A stretch of 64,000 nt of DNA from Paratinospora sagittata (lineage: Eukaryota; Streptophyta; Magnoliopsida; Ranunculales; Menispermaceae). This document shows, in pieces, positions 47,330 through 58,740 of the stretch; position 1 is the stretch's first letter; each line of letters starts with the position of its first letter. The stretch spans positions 19,249,956 through 19,313,955 of the forward strand of contig CM069593.1 of the NCBI GenBank assembly GCA_035771175.1. The letters run 5' to 3'. A program made the position numbers and the translations under genes. The notes beneath the pieces were generated by a model. It was not told where the DNA came from, did no database searches, and saw only the letters and a list, made by a program, of their open reading frames with translations.

Positions 47330-50300
47330 TTCAAATCTATTCTTCCTGACCGACGAACTAAGGTTGACATTTCTCTTGCTGGCCCTTTTGCTGGTGCTGC
47401 ACTTTCTTTCTCAATGTTTTGTGTTGGCCTGTTGCTATCGTTAAAGCCAGATGCCACTGCAGATCTGGTGCCGGTGCCCAGTATGTTGTTCCAAGGTTCT
47501 CTGCTCCTTGGACTCATCAGTAGATCCATCCTTGGTTATGCGTATGTCTCCTTTTCTCGTATATTGTTTATATATAAAATAATGAAATGTTTCATAACAA
47601 TTGTCAAGGGCGCAAAGGCAGTCTACACATAGCGTAAGGGTAGATAGATTCCCATTGGATTTGGTGTGGATCTCCCATGTGGGATTGAATGCTGCTCGCA
47701 TGGTCCTTGCCCATTTTATGCTCTGCATTTGTATTACTTGCTACCTGTAGATCACCTTTAGCTTAAATTTCTAGAACTTTTACCACTGCTTATGTTAAAT
47801 TGTATCTGAATGGTATTTAGGGCGTTCAGTTCTATAAAGTCATTCTCGAGCAACAACAATAAATGTTTTACCTTACAATTTCTCCTAATTACAGTTCTTA
47901 ATAGTTTCTTGTCTCTATCTTGCTGCTTTTGCAATTATAAGTGACCTCTTTCTTAAAAATAATTGAATTGATTTTCTGTTATTAATTGGCAGATCCATGC
48001 ATGCTGCAACTGTTTCAATCCACCCCCTTGTAATAGCAGGCTGGTGAAGTATTATATTGTTTTGTCATCTTAATCTCTCGTACTGGTCTGTCCTGTGGAG
48101 TTCTCAATTGAACATGCCTTGGTTGTAGGTGTGGTTTAACTACATCAGCTTTTAATCTGCTTCCTGTGGGTTGCCTTGATGGTGGAAGAGCTGTTCAGGT
48201 ATTCCTTTTTCTGTTTTTTCCTTTTTTTTTTTTAATGTCCTTGATCTACATTCTTGAATTGATATTGACTGTGGAGGTGTTGAACACCATCCACAATGGG
48301 ACACCGAACCTTAATGTGTCAGTGGCTGTTGCTAAAATAAATGAATGAGAAGGAACTTGGGCACTGTTGTTGTAGATCTCTATTCTAACCAAGGTTTAAA
48401 AAAGCGTGAGGCGTAATCGAGGCGGTTTGCCTTTATGAGGCGAGGCATAAGCCTCATATTTTTTTAGAAAATGCATAAAACAATTAATAAAAACTTTAAA
48501 AAAAATCTAAAAAATTTCAAGTGTCAATAATAGAAGAAGAAACAACTAAAATAACAAAAAATGTAAATTATTTTTGTTCATGTGTAGAATACTTGAGTGA
48601 TTTCTCTTAATATGTTATTTATCTTAATTGCCATTAACACATTTAAGAACTAAATGAGAACAAATCATATTCTAAGCTTTCCAAATTTTAAGCTTCAAGC
48701 TATTAAAAGCATGAACAAATAAAAAGTTAACAAATACATTGTAAAATATTTGGTCTTTGTCATTTCTCCTAATTCAGGAGTTTATACAAATTGCAATTAG
48801 AATACTTTGTCAAAAGTTTTAAATTGTTAGGTTAGTATTTGTACTATTGTTAACAAACTTAAAGATATATCATTAGAAGTAGGCCTATTCAAAGATGGAC
48901 TTGATCCATTTAAGAGCACAAGCTTTAGTTTATCTCAAGTCAAAGAAAATTGATTCCTAGTAGTTACTAAAATGATTGGTTATAATAATATAAAAGCCAT
49001 AAATATAATTTTTTTTTTCAAAAAAATTGAATATTAACATATTAAATTTGAGGCTTAAGCCTCATTGAGCCTCGAGGCGTATGCCTCACATGTTGAGGCG
49101 TAAGCCTCATTGTACAACATTGAGGCTTAAGCCTTAAGGCCTTTTTTGAGTGCATCGCCTTGAGGCGCACCTCGAGGCTTAAGCCTCAAACTATTTTTAA
49201 AACTATGGTTCTAACTATGTCTAATCTATTTGCAAATGGCTCGGTTCTTGGCTATATCTATAAGACTCTAAAGACCTAATAGGTAGACACATGTAATAAG
49301 GAGTACCAGTTTGAATGCTTGAAGGTTCATTTATTTAAGGGATGGAGAATTGATCCTCTTATCAATCTGTACATAAGAGATCAAAGAAAGATGAAAACTT
49401 ATTTTGAAAATTTATTAATGAAAATTATTTGAAAAATTTGAGTGCGGGACATGATAGTTTGGTGGTAAGTGGTAACTAATGAAAATAATTATTTTTGTAG
49501 AATTAGCATGCTTGATGTAAAAAATTGGTTTAAGGAAAATGAAAATTGAAAAGCTTTAGAATAAGAAGCTATTCCTATTGAGGTTTGGAAGGGCCTAGGG
49601 GGAAATTGGAGTCTTGTAAAAAAGGGTATCACCTAGTGCATGAGAATCCCACCATTGCGAGTTTTGGGAAGGGATGTTGTCACAACCTTACCTCCATATT
49701 GGAGTGGTTGTTTCTTGTGGTTAATGGAATTTTCTAATAAGATTATAGCAACTAAAAGAATGTTGATGATTGTAGGAAAAACATTTTAATACCTATACAT
49801 AAATAACAAAGATATATTCAAATTGTGCAAATTATGGAGGGATTAAATTGATGAGTCATATGATGAAATTGTGGGACAAAGTAATAGATAATCGAGCAAG
49901 AGCTGAAACCTTGGTGTCAAACAATCAATTTGAATTTATACTTGAAGGTCAATCGTGAAAGTTATTTATTTACTAAAGAGATTGATGGAGAAGTACAGGG
50001 AGAAGAAGAAAGAGCTTCATATGGTCTTTATTGATGTATAAAAAGCCTATGATAGAGGACCTAGAGAAATAATATGGGGTGTTTTAGGAAAAAAAGGAGT
50101 TACAAATAAGTACATTGACTTGATAAAATAAATGCATGATGATGTGATAACCATTGTAAAAACAATTGTAGGAGAAACTATTGAGTTCCCAATTACAGTA
50201 GGTTTACAATAAGAATTTTCCTTAAGCTCTTATCTTCTTGCATTAGTTTTAGATGAATTGATTAAAAGTATTTAGTAAGATGTTCCATGGTGCATGTTAT

Positions 50301-53300
50301 TTGTTGATGATATAGTGCTAACTGATGAAACTAAATCTGGAGTAAATTCTAAGCTAGAGGTTTCGAAAAATACTCTAAAATCTGAGGAGTTTAGAGTAAG
50401 AATAACACTGAATACATTAAATCTAATATTAGTAGAAGTATAAATACAAATGGAGAGATGGTGAAAATTAAAAGCAAAGAGATACTAATGAATGAAAGCC
50501 TTTTTTTTTTTTTTTTGAGATCATGGGTATCAAGGACCCCATTCCCCACTAATCTCATGGGGTCGGACACAACCCAATAGTACTAATGGCCAATAAATGG
50601 TGGGAGACAATAGTTTCAAACCTGAGACCTGTCCCTAAAGTGGATTTAGGTGATTTGCCTCTAACCAGTCTCCCAATCGAATGTTGGTTTAATGAATGAA
50701 AGTTTTAGGTATTTGGGATCTCTCATTCATCATGAAGGAGAAATTTGAGAGGATATGAACCATAGAGTTAAGGCAGGATGGGTTAAGTGGAAGAATGCTT
50801 CTAAATTAGTATATGATCCATCCCACTAAAGTTAAAAGGAAAATTTTATAAAGTCACTATTAGGTCAACCATGCCCTATGGAACAAAAAGTTAGGTGATA
50901 AAGAAATAACACATGAACAAACTAAGTATAACAAAAATGAGAATGTTAAGATGGATATTTAGTAAAACATTAAATGATCAAATTAGAAATGGAGATGTTT
51001 GAGAAATGGTAGAAGTAGCCTCAATTGGAAATTAAATGAGAGAAAACAAATTAAAGTGGTTTGGACTCATAAAATGAAGACCTTTGGATGTGGTAGTTCG
51101 GAAGAGTGATGTATTAACAATCCATGGTAATGATAGAGGTGGAGGCAGACCTAAAATAATACGACAAAGATATTAAGAAAGATATAACTACTTGTAATTT
51201 AAATGTTGACTTAACCCTTGATAGAGGGTGTGGAGGAAGTGGATTCATGTAATCAACCTCATGTAGCTAGAAAAGGACTTAGTTGAGTTGAGTTAAGTCG
51301 AATTGTATGTATACATACTGCAAAGATCTAGTAACTAGGATCTCTATGATCTGGCTGGGCATAATTTAATTAATTATGGAACTTCACTAAAACAAGAAGT
51401 AGGGATCCAATGATTGCTTATATGTATAAGCCTTACTTTGGACAGTTTAGGTTGTGCATGGACTGAGTTTGGGCTACTTGCATATTCCAAAAGGAATTAG
51501 CCAATGTGTTGTCTATGGTATTGGCATTGACATTATTGTACCTGGCCTGAGTTTATGCTAATTTATCTACCACTTAGTCAGGATAGTTTTTATGCAACTA
51601 ATTTTGGCACTTGTTCTATTGTAATTGGAACTAAAAGTCCCAGCGGACAGTTAGCAAATCCAATTGTGACAGTTCATATAACATATTTGTAAATCATATG
51701 TATGTATTATGGTGCGTGTGTGTGCATATGGACGTACGTTAGAATAGACGTAAGTTGCTTGATAAGTACTTAATTGTGCCCAAAGCCCAAAAGCTGTAAC
51801 CAACATCCATTTATTATATACTTAAGGCACTACAGGTTGGCATCATGCAAATTACATTCTCATTTTTTGGTTGGAATCATGTTTTTCTGTACTGTTTCAA
51901 ATCACATATTTGCACCTAGATCCTCAAGATTATGGTGCTGTTCCCATACCTTATGTTAGTTACTTTTAGTTGTTTCTCTAACATTTACTCATGATGATTA
52001 ATGAACCCTGTTCCATTCATTCTGACATGATTAATGGATCATGTTGCCAATTTAAATGAGGTTGATGATTAAGAAATTACTCTTTTGACTTCAACATTAG
52101 TAGCTGATTTACATATCACACTGACAAATGTCTTTGGAAGCTGCTCAAAGGCACTATTCAGATATTTTAAATTACTGCAGAGGAAAGTAGAACTATTTAT
52201 GTGTCGCAATTTAACATTTTTCTAGAAAAAAAAAAGATTGAAGGTAGTGAACATAGTTCTTACTAAATTGTAATGCCCCAACTTAATGCTTGTACAAAAC
52301 TAATCTGCGTTCATGTAGTATGCAAATGTGAGCCCATGGAGGTTAATTTTAATTTTAAATTTTTCAAAAAAAAAAAAAAAACTCCTGACACAATTGTGTT
52401 CCAAGTACCTGGAATGAGATATAATATTTTGGGATGTTTGTTGACAGGGCGCTTTTGGGAAAAACACACTCGTTGGATTTGGCTTGACAACATATACATT
52501 GCTTGGCTTAGGAGTGGTATGACTTCTCTCTCTCTCTCTCTCTTCCTCTAACAAATTAGCAATAGCTTACCTCAGGGTTCAGTAATTAAGCCACTTGCAT
52601 ATTGGTTCATTTTACCATTGATATGCTGAAAGTACCAGGTTCTCAACTAAGCAGAAGAGAAATATTTTCTTTTAATTTTTGAAAATGCATACTTTTTTTT
52701 TTTTTTTTTGTGTGTGTGTGTGTGTGGTTTTGTCTCAAGTCAAAAACTTTGAAATTGAGCCCATTACAAATTAAAAGAAGAAGAAAAAAAAAAAAAATCT
52801 TCAACATTAATTCATGGTTTGTCTTAATACTAGAAGTCTAGAACTGTAGAATGGCTAAAGAATTGGTGTTAATATGCATTATGTTCTGTATGTTTGGTAA
52901 GTTGATACCTCGTGTCAGTTTACTAGTGAAATTCTTAAAACATCTTCCTGATGCAAGCCCCTGTATATTTGAAATAAGCGGAATTTGATGACAGACTAGT
53001 GCTAACATAGTTCAGTCCTATTCTTTGGCTCATTTTACATTAAATGTAAATTCTTAAATCTGGCTTACCCTGCGGCATCACTTGCCACTTACTGCCCGGC
53101 CCATAGCTACTTTTTTTTGGTGGGAAATGAGATTTTATTGCAAATCAGGCACAAACAGTGGAAAAACCAGGGTGCCATACAAGTTACATTCTAGGATACA
53201 TCATTCTTTAATGCATGGGCAGTCTTACCTAGCTTTTGCCTTTGTTAGTTTGTTACATTTATTTCCATCTCTATCTGTATGTACAAAAATGCTTATGTAG

Positions 53301-54132
53301 AGAAATTGAGATGGAGCAATGTTGTCAAGTTATTTACTTATTTATACTTAGGAAAAAAGTGAAAAATAATATTCTTTTTTCCCTTAAAAAGTGAAAAACA
53401 ATATTCTTGTTTCCCTTTATATGGTGATGAAAAATGTGAAGTATGAAACTGAGCATGTAGGACCAGCTAGCGTGCTATTTCTTTTTTCAGGGTCATGTAC
53501 TTGATGGATGATGATTAATATATGAACCGTTAAACATCTCCGAGGTTGATATTTTTAGTTCCAAATTGCTGTTTCTGATAAAAATATTCCCTTGATGCTA
53601 TAGAGTACAAAATTTACAGCTACAAGTTATTGTTGTATACGAGTATCATAATTTATTTAATTTATTAAGTCCATGCTTAGTCTAGATAAGCCAAATCACT
53701 GAGACACCTTCTTACATTGACAACACTTACTGTAATTACAGACCCGGCTTGAATTCCGTAAAATCTAACATGAATTTCATCCTTTCAGCTAGGTGGACCA
53801 TTATCACTTCCTTGGGGACTCTATGTGTTGATATGTCAGGTAGGACTATTAAAATGATCAAGAAAAAGAAGAATACCAATCCTTTTCTTTCTTTTCTTTC
53901 TATTGAAAGCTTACTGCTGTTTTTGTTTTTAGCATTTTGTTTTTTGTTTGATTCTGTAATTTGGAATGTTCAGAGGAATCCAGAAAAACCATGCTTGAAT
54001 GATGTTTCTGAAGTAGGAACATGGAGGAGGACAACATTAATTGTTGCTATATTCGTTGTTGTGCTAACACTCCTTCCCTTGTGGGATGAGCTTGCAGAGG
54101 AACTGGGCATTGGTCTTGTCACAACATTTTGA
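47330..54132 (+). CDS. EGY2: EGY2, chloroplast S2P-type zinc metalloprotease (C-terminal half only)
   Basis: Exons: 47330-47541, 47993-48043, 48129-48198, 52448-52516, 53789-53839, 53974-54132; 612 nt, 203 residues plus stop, all junctions GT-AG and in frame. The peptide begins FKSILPDRRTKVDISLAGPF and has hydrophobic spans (AGAALSFSMFCVGLLLSL, TLIVAIFVVVLTLLPL). It carries the second metal-binding motif LLPVGCLDGGRAVQ, then GGPLSLPWGLYVLICQ and the C-terminus EELGIGLVTTF. This closely matches Arabidopsis EGY2 (from memory), a site-2-protease-like enzyme of the chloroplast membrane. In the family the catalytic HEXXH lies in exons before this point, with a transit peptide before that. None were found between PLATZ and 47330, so the locus is 5'-incomplete here. 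The exons present show no stop or shift. Confidence 0.88.
48382..49215. mobile_element. hAT-like non-autonomous element rich in GAGGCTTAAGCCTC palindromes
   Basis: ATTCTAAC (48382-48389) and GTTCTAAC (49208-49215) flank an 818 bp insert whose ends CAAGGTTTAAAAAAG and (inverted) CATAGTTTTAAAAATAG pair imperfectly. Both subterminal regions carry many GAGGCTTAAGCCTC / GAGGCGTAAGCCTC palindromes. The 8 bp duplication suggests hAT. Confidence 0.7.
49500..51290 (+). mobile_element. RTE-like LINE remnant in EGY2 intron
   Basis: Readable through many stops: EVWKGLG near 49.59 kb, ELHMVFIDV and KAYDRGPREIIWGVLGKKG near 50.02 kb, PWCMLFVDDIVLTDE at about 50.29 kb, YLGSLIHHEGEI-type words near 50.71 kb, and an end with WRKWIHVINL near 51.24 kb. 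It is the same family as the remnant in glycosyltransferase intron 10. A SINE interrupts it at 50.5-50.7 kb. Confidence 0.78.
50486..50702 (-). mobile_element. SINE in the RTE remnant, 13 bp target duplication
   Basis: TAATGAATGAAAG is repeated exactly at 50486-50498 and 50690-50702. The 191 bp insert starts with a T run, so the element is on the minus strand. There it reads GGTTAGAGGCAAATC and CTCAGGTTTGAAAC, fitting degenerate A and B boxes. Confidence 0.82.
51291..52447 (+). other. Rest of EGY2 intron 3 (of those in the window)
   Basis: AT-rich, with no recognised gene. It ends in the acceptor TGTTGACAG at 52447. Confidence 0.5.
52517..53788 (+). other. EGY2 intron with simple repeats
   Basis: Contains (TC)n near 52527-52546, then T(n)(GT)n near 52694-52726. 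No coding or mobile element is recognised. Confidence 0.5.
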
Positions 54133-54254
54133 TGTAGAGGCAATATGTTATATGTAGTTGAGGCATCCAATTTTATATTTACATTCAAATTTTTGAATGC
54201 ATATCTTCATCTTTTTGTATTCTTAATTGTTAGTAAGCTCAACTCATCTTGCCA

Positions 54255-54260
54255 AATAAA
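54255..54260 (+). terminator. EGY2 polyadenylation signal
   Basis: AATAAA 123 bp after the stop codon, at a usual distance for a plant 3' UTR. Confidence 0.5.
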
Positions 54261-54479
54261 GGGCAGAATTCTAAAATGCTACTGTTGGTGAGGTTTATTT
54301 TATTTTTATTTTTTTAAATCTTTGAGTTGGACTAATGGAATCTAAGGGCCCTGTTTGGTTTTTATTTTATTTTATTTTTATTTTTTAACTACAGTTATTT
54401 ATTTATTTTGCATCCGAACATAAAATAAGGGTGGTAAAAATAAGGAATATAATCTAATTTGGGAACACTATTGAAATTT

Positions 54480-54670
54480 AATTAGGAAACAACTTATTGG
54501 CTTAGTGGAAGCAGGCATAGTCTCAAGGTCATCATTATATTAAAGTTTCAGAATTTAATTTTTAGAAGCGTTCTTGTTAAGAGAGGTCTATCATTTTGTT
54601 TTCGTTTTCAATGAGGACTAGTTCCGTACCAGAAGAGTGGGGTACCTTGTGACGAAAAAGAAAAGAAAAG
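54480..54670 (+). mobile_element. Second copy of the 39.97 kb SINE family (diverged)
   Basis: TTGGCTTAGTGGAAGCAG (A-box-like) is followed by a degraded B-box region near 54550. CAATGAGGACTAGTTCCGTACCAG parallels CGAGAACTAGTCTCGTACTCG in the other copy, and the end is GAAAAAGAAAAGAAAAG. No target duplication found. Confidence 0.55.
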
Positions 54671-55599
54671 AAGTAAATAGCTTATTTTATAAAATAATGA
54701 ATAGTTAATGCCTAATTTTTTTATATTTTTTTGAGTTATGTTAATCGGTTGAGTCTGAGTCACATAAAATATAAGACATTAATTGTTTATGTAAATTTTG
54801 CTTTATTTGTCAATATAATAATTACTTTTTTAGAGTCATTAATAATTTTTTCAACATCTTTTTTGTATTGAGGCTCGATAAAGTTCATTTAGACACGTGA
54901 CAATGCATTTTTATCCCACATCATTTGCAAACATTTTTATATTTCATCAATGGTTTACTCCATAAACCTTTATATTATTTTAGTGTTGCAATAATATTAT
55001 TCAACTTCTGGTAAAATGATGAACATGTTTCAAATAATTGTTACCATTATGATTCTTATAATATTTTTTAATCATGGCCGGTTTAAAATATTTATTTTTT
55101 CATCCATATTTATGACCTTTATCATATTTATTTTTTATTCATTATGACCTGAATTGCCACTTCATTTTTTATCCATCATGGCCTTTGTGAAATTGATTTT
55201 TTCATCCATGATAAATGACCTTTGTTATATCAATTTTCTCATCTAGAGGATAATGACTCTTTTTTATATTCATTTTCTTATTTATGAGAATGACCTTTAC
55301 CATATTCATTTGCTATATTTTTTTCATTCATGATTATTAACCAAAATATCATTCACTTTAAGTAACGATATAAAATCAGCTGGATGAGCACATGATTTAT
55401 TATTATATATTTTTTTACAAGACTTCGATACTCTTCCTATTGCTGCTTTAATTAGAAGCATATATAGGATATAAAATAATATATCTTCTTCAATAATCTT
55501 TTTTCCACATAGCTTTGATTTTACAACGTCGAGTTCATTTGATCATAAATAATTTCTAGATCAAAGATCACAACACATAGCCTCTTTCCACGACCAACT
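54671..55599. other. AT-rich intergenic DNA with diffuse repeats
   Basis: From 55060 to 55330 words such as TTCATCCAT, ATGACCTTT and ATATTCATTT recur in loose tandem. No gene is seen. Confidence 0.4.
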
Positions 55600-56215
55600 A
55601 CAGGGGGAGGGTATTTAGCGACAAAATAAATCGTCGCTAAAAATATAGTTTTCCTCTCGAATGATTTTCGGCGACGAAAGGAATCTCGTTACCCGTTCGT
55701 CACCGTATCTCCGTCACAGAAGATTAATAGCAACGAAACTGCTTATCGTCGCTCAATTATACGTTTAGTGACGAAAAATATATATGGTTAGGCAACAATT
55801 TAAATATTGTCCTTAATTATAATTAGCGATGCAAAAAATCTCGTCGGTAAATCTATAGGATTCACGACAAAATAAGTCGTTGTTAAAGTTATTTAGGCAC
55901 CATTTATAATTCTATTGTCAACCTACAGTAATTGTCACCAAAACATTTTAGTAACAACAATATCGTCGTTAAAGGTATTTGAAGACAAACAATTTTGCCA
56001 TTATTGAGTATCAAAAATGAAATTATGGTCGTTGTTTTACATTTGCAACGAGATTTTAATCGTACCATAATGTCTTTACCTACGATAATAAATGCATCGC
56101 AAAACACAGAACATTCAATGCTATTTTGCTATTTTATTCCGTCGCTGTTCAATTTCAGCGACCAAATATTTGTTGCTAAAATGGTATTGGTGACGAAAAA
56201 AATTTAATAGGGTAA
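55600..56215. repeat. CACTA-type subterminal motif array (CGTCGCTAAA / TTTAGCGACGAAA)
   Basis: Starting after AACTACAGGGGGAGGG, the words TTAGCGACAAAAT, CGTCGCTAAAAA, GGCGACGAAAGG, GTGACGAAAAA and related forms recur in both orientations. Such words are typical of CACTA element ends. No intact CACTACAAG terminus or second end is seen, so the type is inferred. Confidence 0.45.
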
Positions 56216-56375
56216 TTCATGGCCTCCCTTATTGACTAAAAAACTAAATTTATCGTACAACCTATAAATCAATATGTGTTACATAAAACAAATCAAAACT
56301 TAGAAAACACTATACGAAGTGTGTAATACCCTAGGATTGCACACAACAACAAAATAAAAATAAAAATAAAAATTA

Positions 56376-57969
56376 GAAGTTCGGGCACCTACCTGAACAT
56401 TCAGGCGTCAAGTGAAGGAACGACTTCCAGTAGTTGGGAGTTAATTTCCACAAGACTTACAGAACTTTCCAAACGGGAGGTCATGACTATGAGAAATATT
56501 GACAATAGAGATCTTCGCCTCCGTCCTATTCTTCACGATAAACTCTCAAAACTAGGGTGACTGAATATAAGAAAAGTTGAGGGTTACGTCTCCTTCAACT
56601 TGGTGAAGTCTTTTTACGAATCCATGAATATCGTGGGACTTTAAGAAGATGGGATCACTCCTGTCTTGAAGACAATGATCAAGGGAGTAAAAATTTTCAT
56701 TAGCGTCGAAACTATTTCACGACTTATGGAAATCCCAATAAGAGAAAAGATCATTGATCCACATGAACCCCAGATGGTTGCAAAGATTGCAGAATCCAAG
56801 GAAGAGTTGTTCAATTTCCTTGCTGACAAGCCGTATATCCAAATGACATTCACCCACTTCCCAAATAATCTCCTTAAACCACATCTTGTCGGCCTTGAGA
56901 AGATTGTATTCGACAACATCTTTCCGGAATTGGTGACTAGAGGATCCATGACAAGAGCTCAACTTCTTGTGCTATACTGCTTAGAAAAAGGAATCTTTGT
57001 CTCCCTACCTCACATTATCATCTAGCAACTGTTACGGGTGATTCAAAACCCTATAAAGAAGGAACTCCTCGGCTACAGAGTCTTGATAATGAGGATGCTC
57101 TGGGAGGCAAACATCAATACTTTTGATGAATCTTCAAAACAGATTACTAATGTTGTTACAGTATCCTCCATCTCAAAGACTTTCGTCTCAAGGAGAGGGG
57201 TGACTGACGTAGCGCGACTTTCGGGGAAAATAGCGGAAGAGCTAGAGATAACAATGGACGTTGTCAACGAAAAAGTCGGCGCAAGATTCCAATTAGGGAA
57301 GCATTAGTCAATGAATCAAACCAGAACACAACAACAAACCCAGCCTCGAATAATGATCCAACCGATCATCTATTCTCTGAGGATGATCTTTTTTACAACC
57401 TGGGTCAACCACAACCAAATCAGAATGGACAGGGAGTTCCGGAGAATCCACCTTCTTGGAACCTCCCAACCCAAGGCGATAAGACGTACCAAAGGTTTCC
57501 AACTCTTGAGGTACCATGTCATCCAGTTCCGCAAGTTCATGTGAACCAATCGCAACAAAATTGGACGACACCAAACTTTGGAAGACAAGATATCCCGATG
57601 AGTCCACTATTTCAAAATGTTCTGACTCAAGCATATCCAACCGTCCAAGAAGTCCCAATTAATATAATCAAACTAATTACCCTCCACTTATGAGTCAACC
57701 ATACGACCAACATTTTCCACCAATACCTACAGTCTATCCTCCACCTATGGGGTAGACAACCTACCAACCATCAATGGGCAACCGACAAATCTATTTGACC
57801 AGTTAAATGTGATTGCATCTAGTCTTGCTCGGATGCAGGAGACCCAGAATGCTTTGATAACATTTGTGCAAGGCATAGTAGAAGAGCGAACACCTTCTCA
57901 ACGTTCTTCTGGTAGTTGTTCTGTATCTAACAAAAGGTCTAGGAGAAGCAGTAGTAGGCGGAAAAATTA
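56376..57969 (+). pseudogene. Decayed plant-transposon ORF (putative plant transposon protein type) with Gln/Asn/Pro-rich C-terminus
   Basis: One frame reads from ASSEGTTSSSWELISTRLTE through RDLRLRPILHDKLSKLG, VKIFISVETISRLMEIP and YIQMTFTHFPNNLLKPH, with stops at 56558 and 56642 and after HIII at 57023. It resumes as VIQNPIKKELLGYRVLIMRM, then shifts near 57270 to a Gln/Asn/Pro-rich stretch (NQNTTTNPASNNDPTDHLF). Another shift gives LFDQLNVIASSLARMQETQN and a basic end SNKRSRRSSSRRKN before the stop at 57967-57969. The N-terminal part resembles the plant protein family annotated as putative plant transposon protein; its function is unknown. It could belong to the Gypsy element that follows or be separate. 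Confidence 0.5.
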
Positions 57970-58740
57970 GGAATGATTACTGACATTGTAACTATTTTCT
58001 GTTTATGAATGAAATGTTTGTTTGAGACTATGTTTGGTGGGCTGACTTACAACCATTCTTTCTTTTGTATCACTAACTTTGGAGTGGTATGAGACACAAC
58101 AAAATTGAAAGATACTAAATAAAATATGGAAGGAAGAAAACTCACGACCTTGCGTGAAAAGAAACATATAGGGAAAGCTGAATTACTAACATTATCACTA
58201 AGTTTACAAGGTATGACACGAGTAAACTTGGACAATACTATTAGTGAACTCCTCTCCAGCTAATGTTTTGTAGAGACCGTGTTCTTACAACTTAACTAGG
58301 TTGAAACCCTTATTACCAAATTCATGTGTTATGGGACACACAAATTTGGATAAGTCTAAAAAACTAAGCGAAAGTGTTTGAAAACATAAGATTGCTATAG
58401 AACGTTACATTATGATATTTACCGAGGCAAATCTTAGAACCTTTATGACTTGTATGGATTTTTAAAGAAATATATATGTATGTTCACAAAAACCAGAACC
58501 AAAACATTTGAAATACTGGCAAAGTTTTAGATTTATTATATAAACATTCTAACCTTGTTTTACACTATGGCCAAACATACGAGGCACATAAGCTTATCTG
58601 ATTCCTCATCAAAATCCTTACACCATACTTAGAAAAATAGGTGGTTTTATATTGCAGTACTCTCGAACTTATTACTAAGAATATCACATTATACTTGGCT
58701 ACAGTTCCCATTGTTTTATTTTCTCCTTGCTAGTGAGAAA
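57970..58740 (+). other. Spacer before the Gypsy gag
   Basis: No ORF is recognised and no LTR match to other parts of the window was found. The sequence just before gag ends CTTGCTAGTGAGAAA. Confidence 0.4.

Noticed and set aside
47330..54132. EGY1 or EGY3 as the protease identity
   Set aside because: FKSILPDRRTKVDISLAGPF and the C-terminus EELGIGLVTTF fit EGY2; the EGY1 and EGY3 sequences I recall differ in this region.
55995..56207. 70-codon plus-strand frame near the CACTA-like array
   Set aside because: It lies inside the motif array and shows no protein resemblance.
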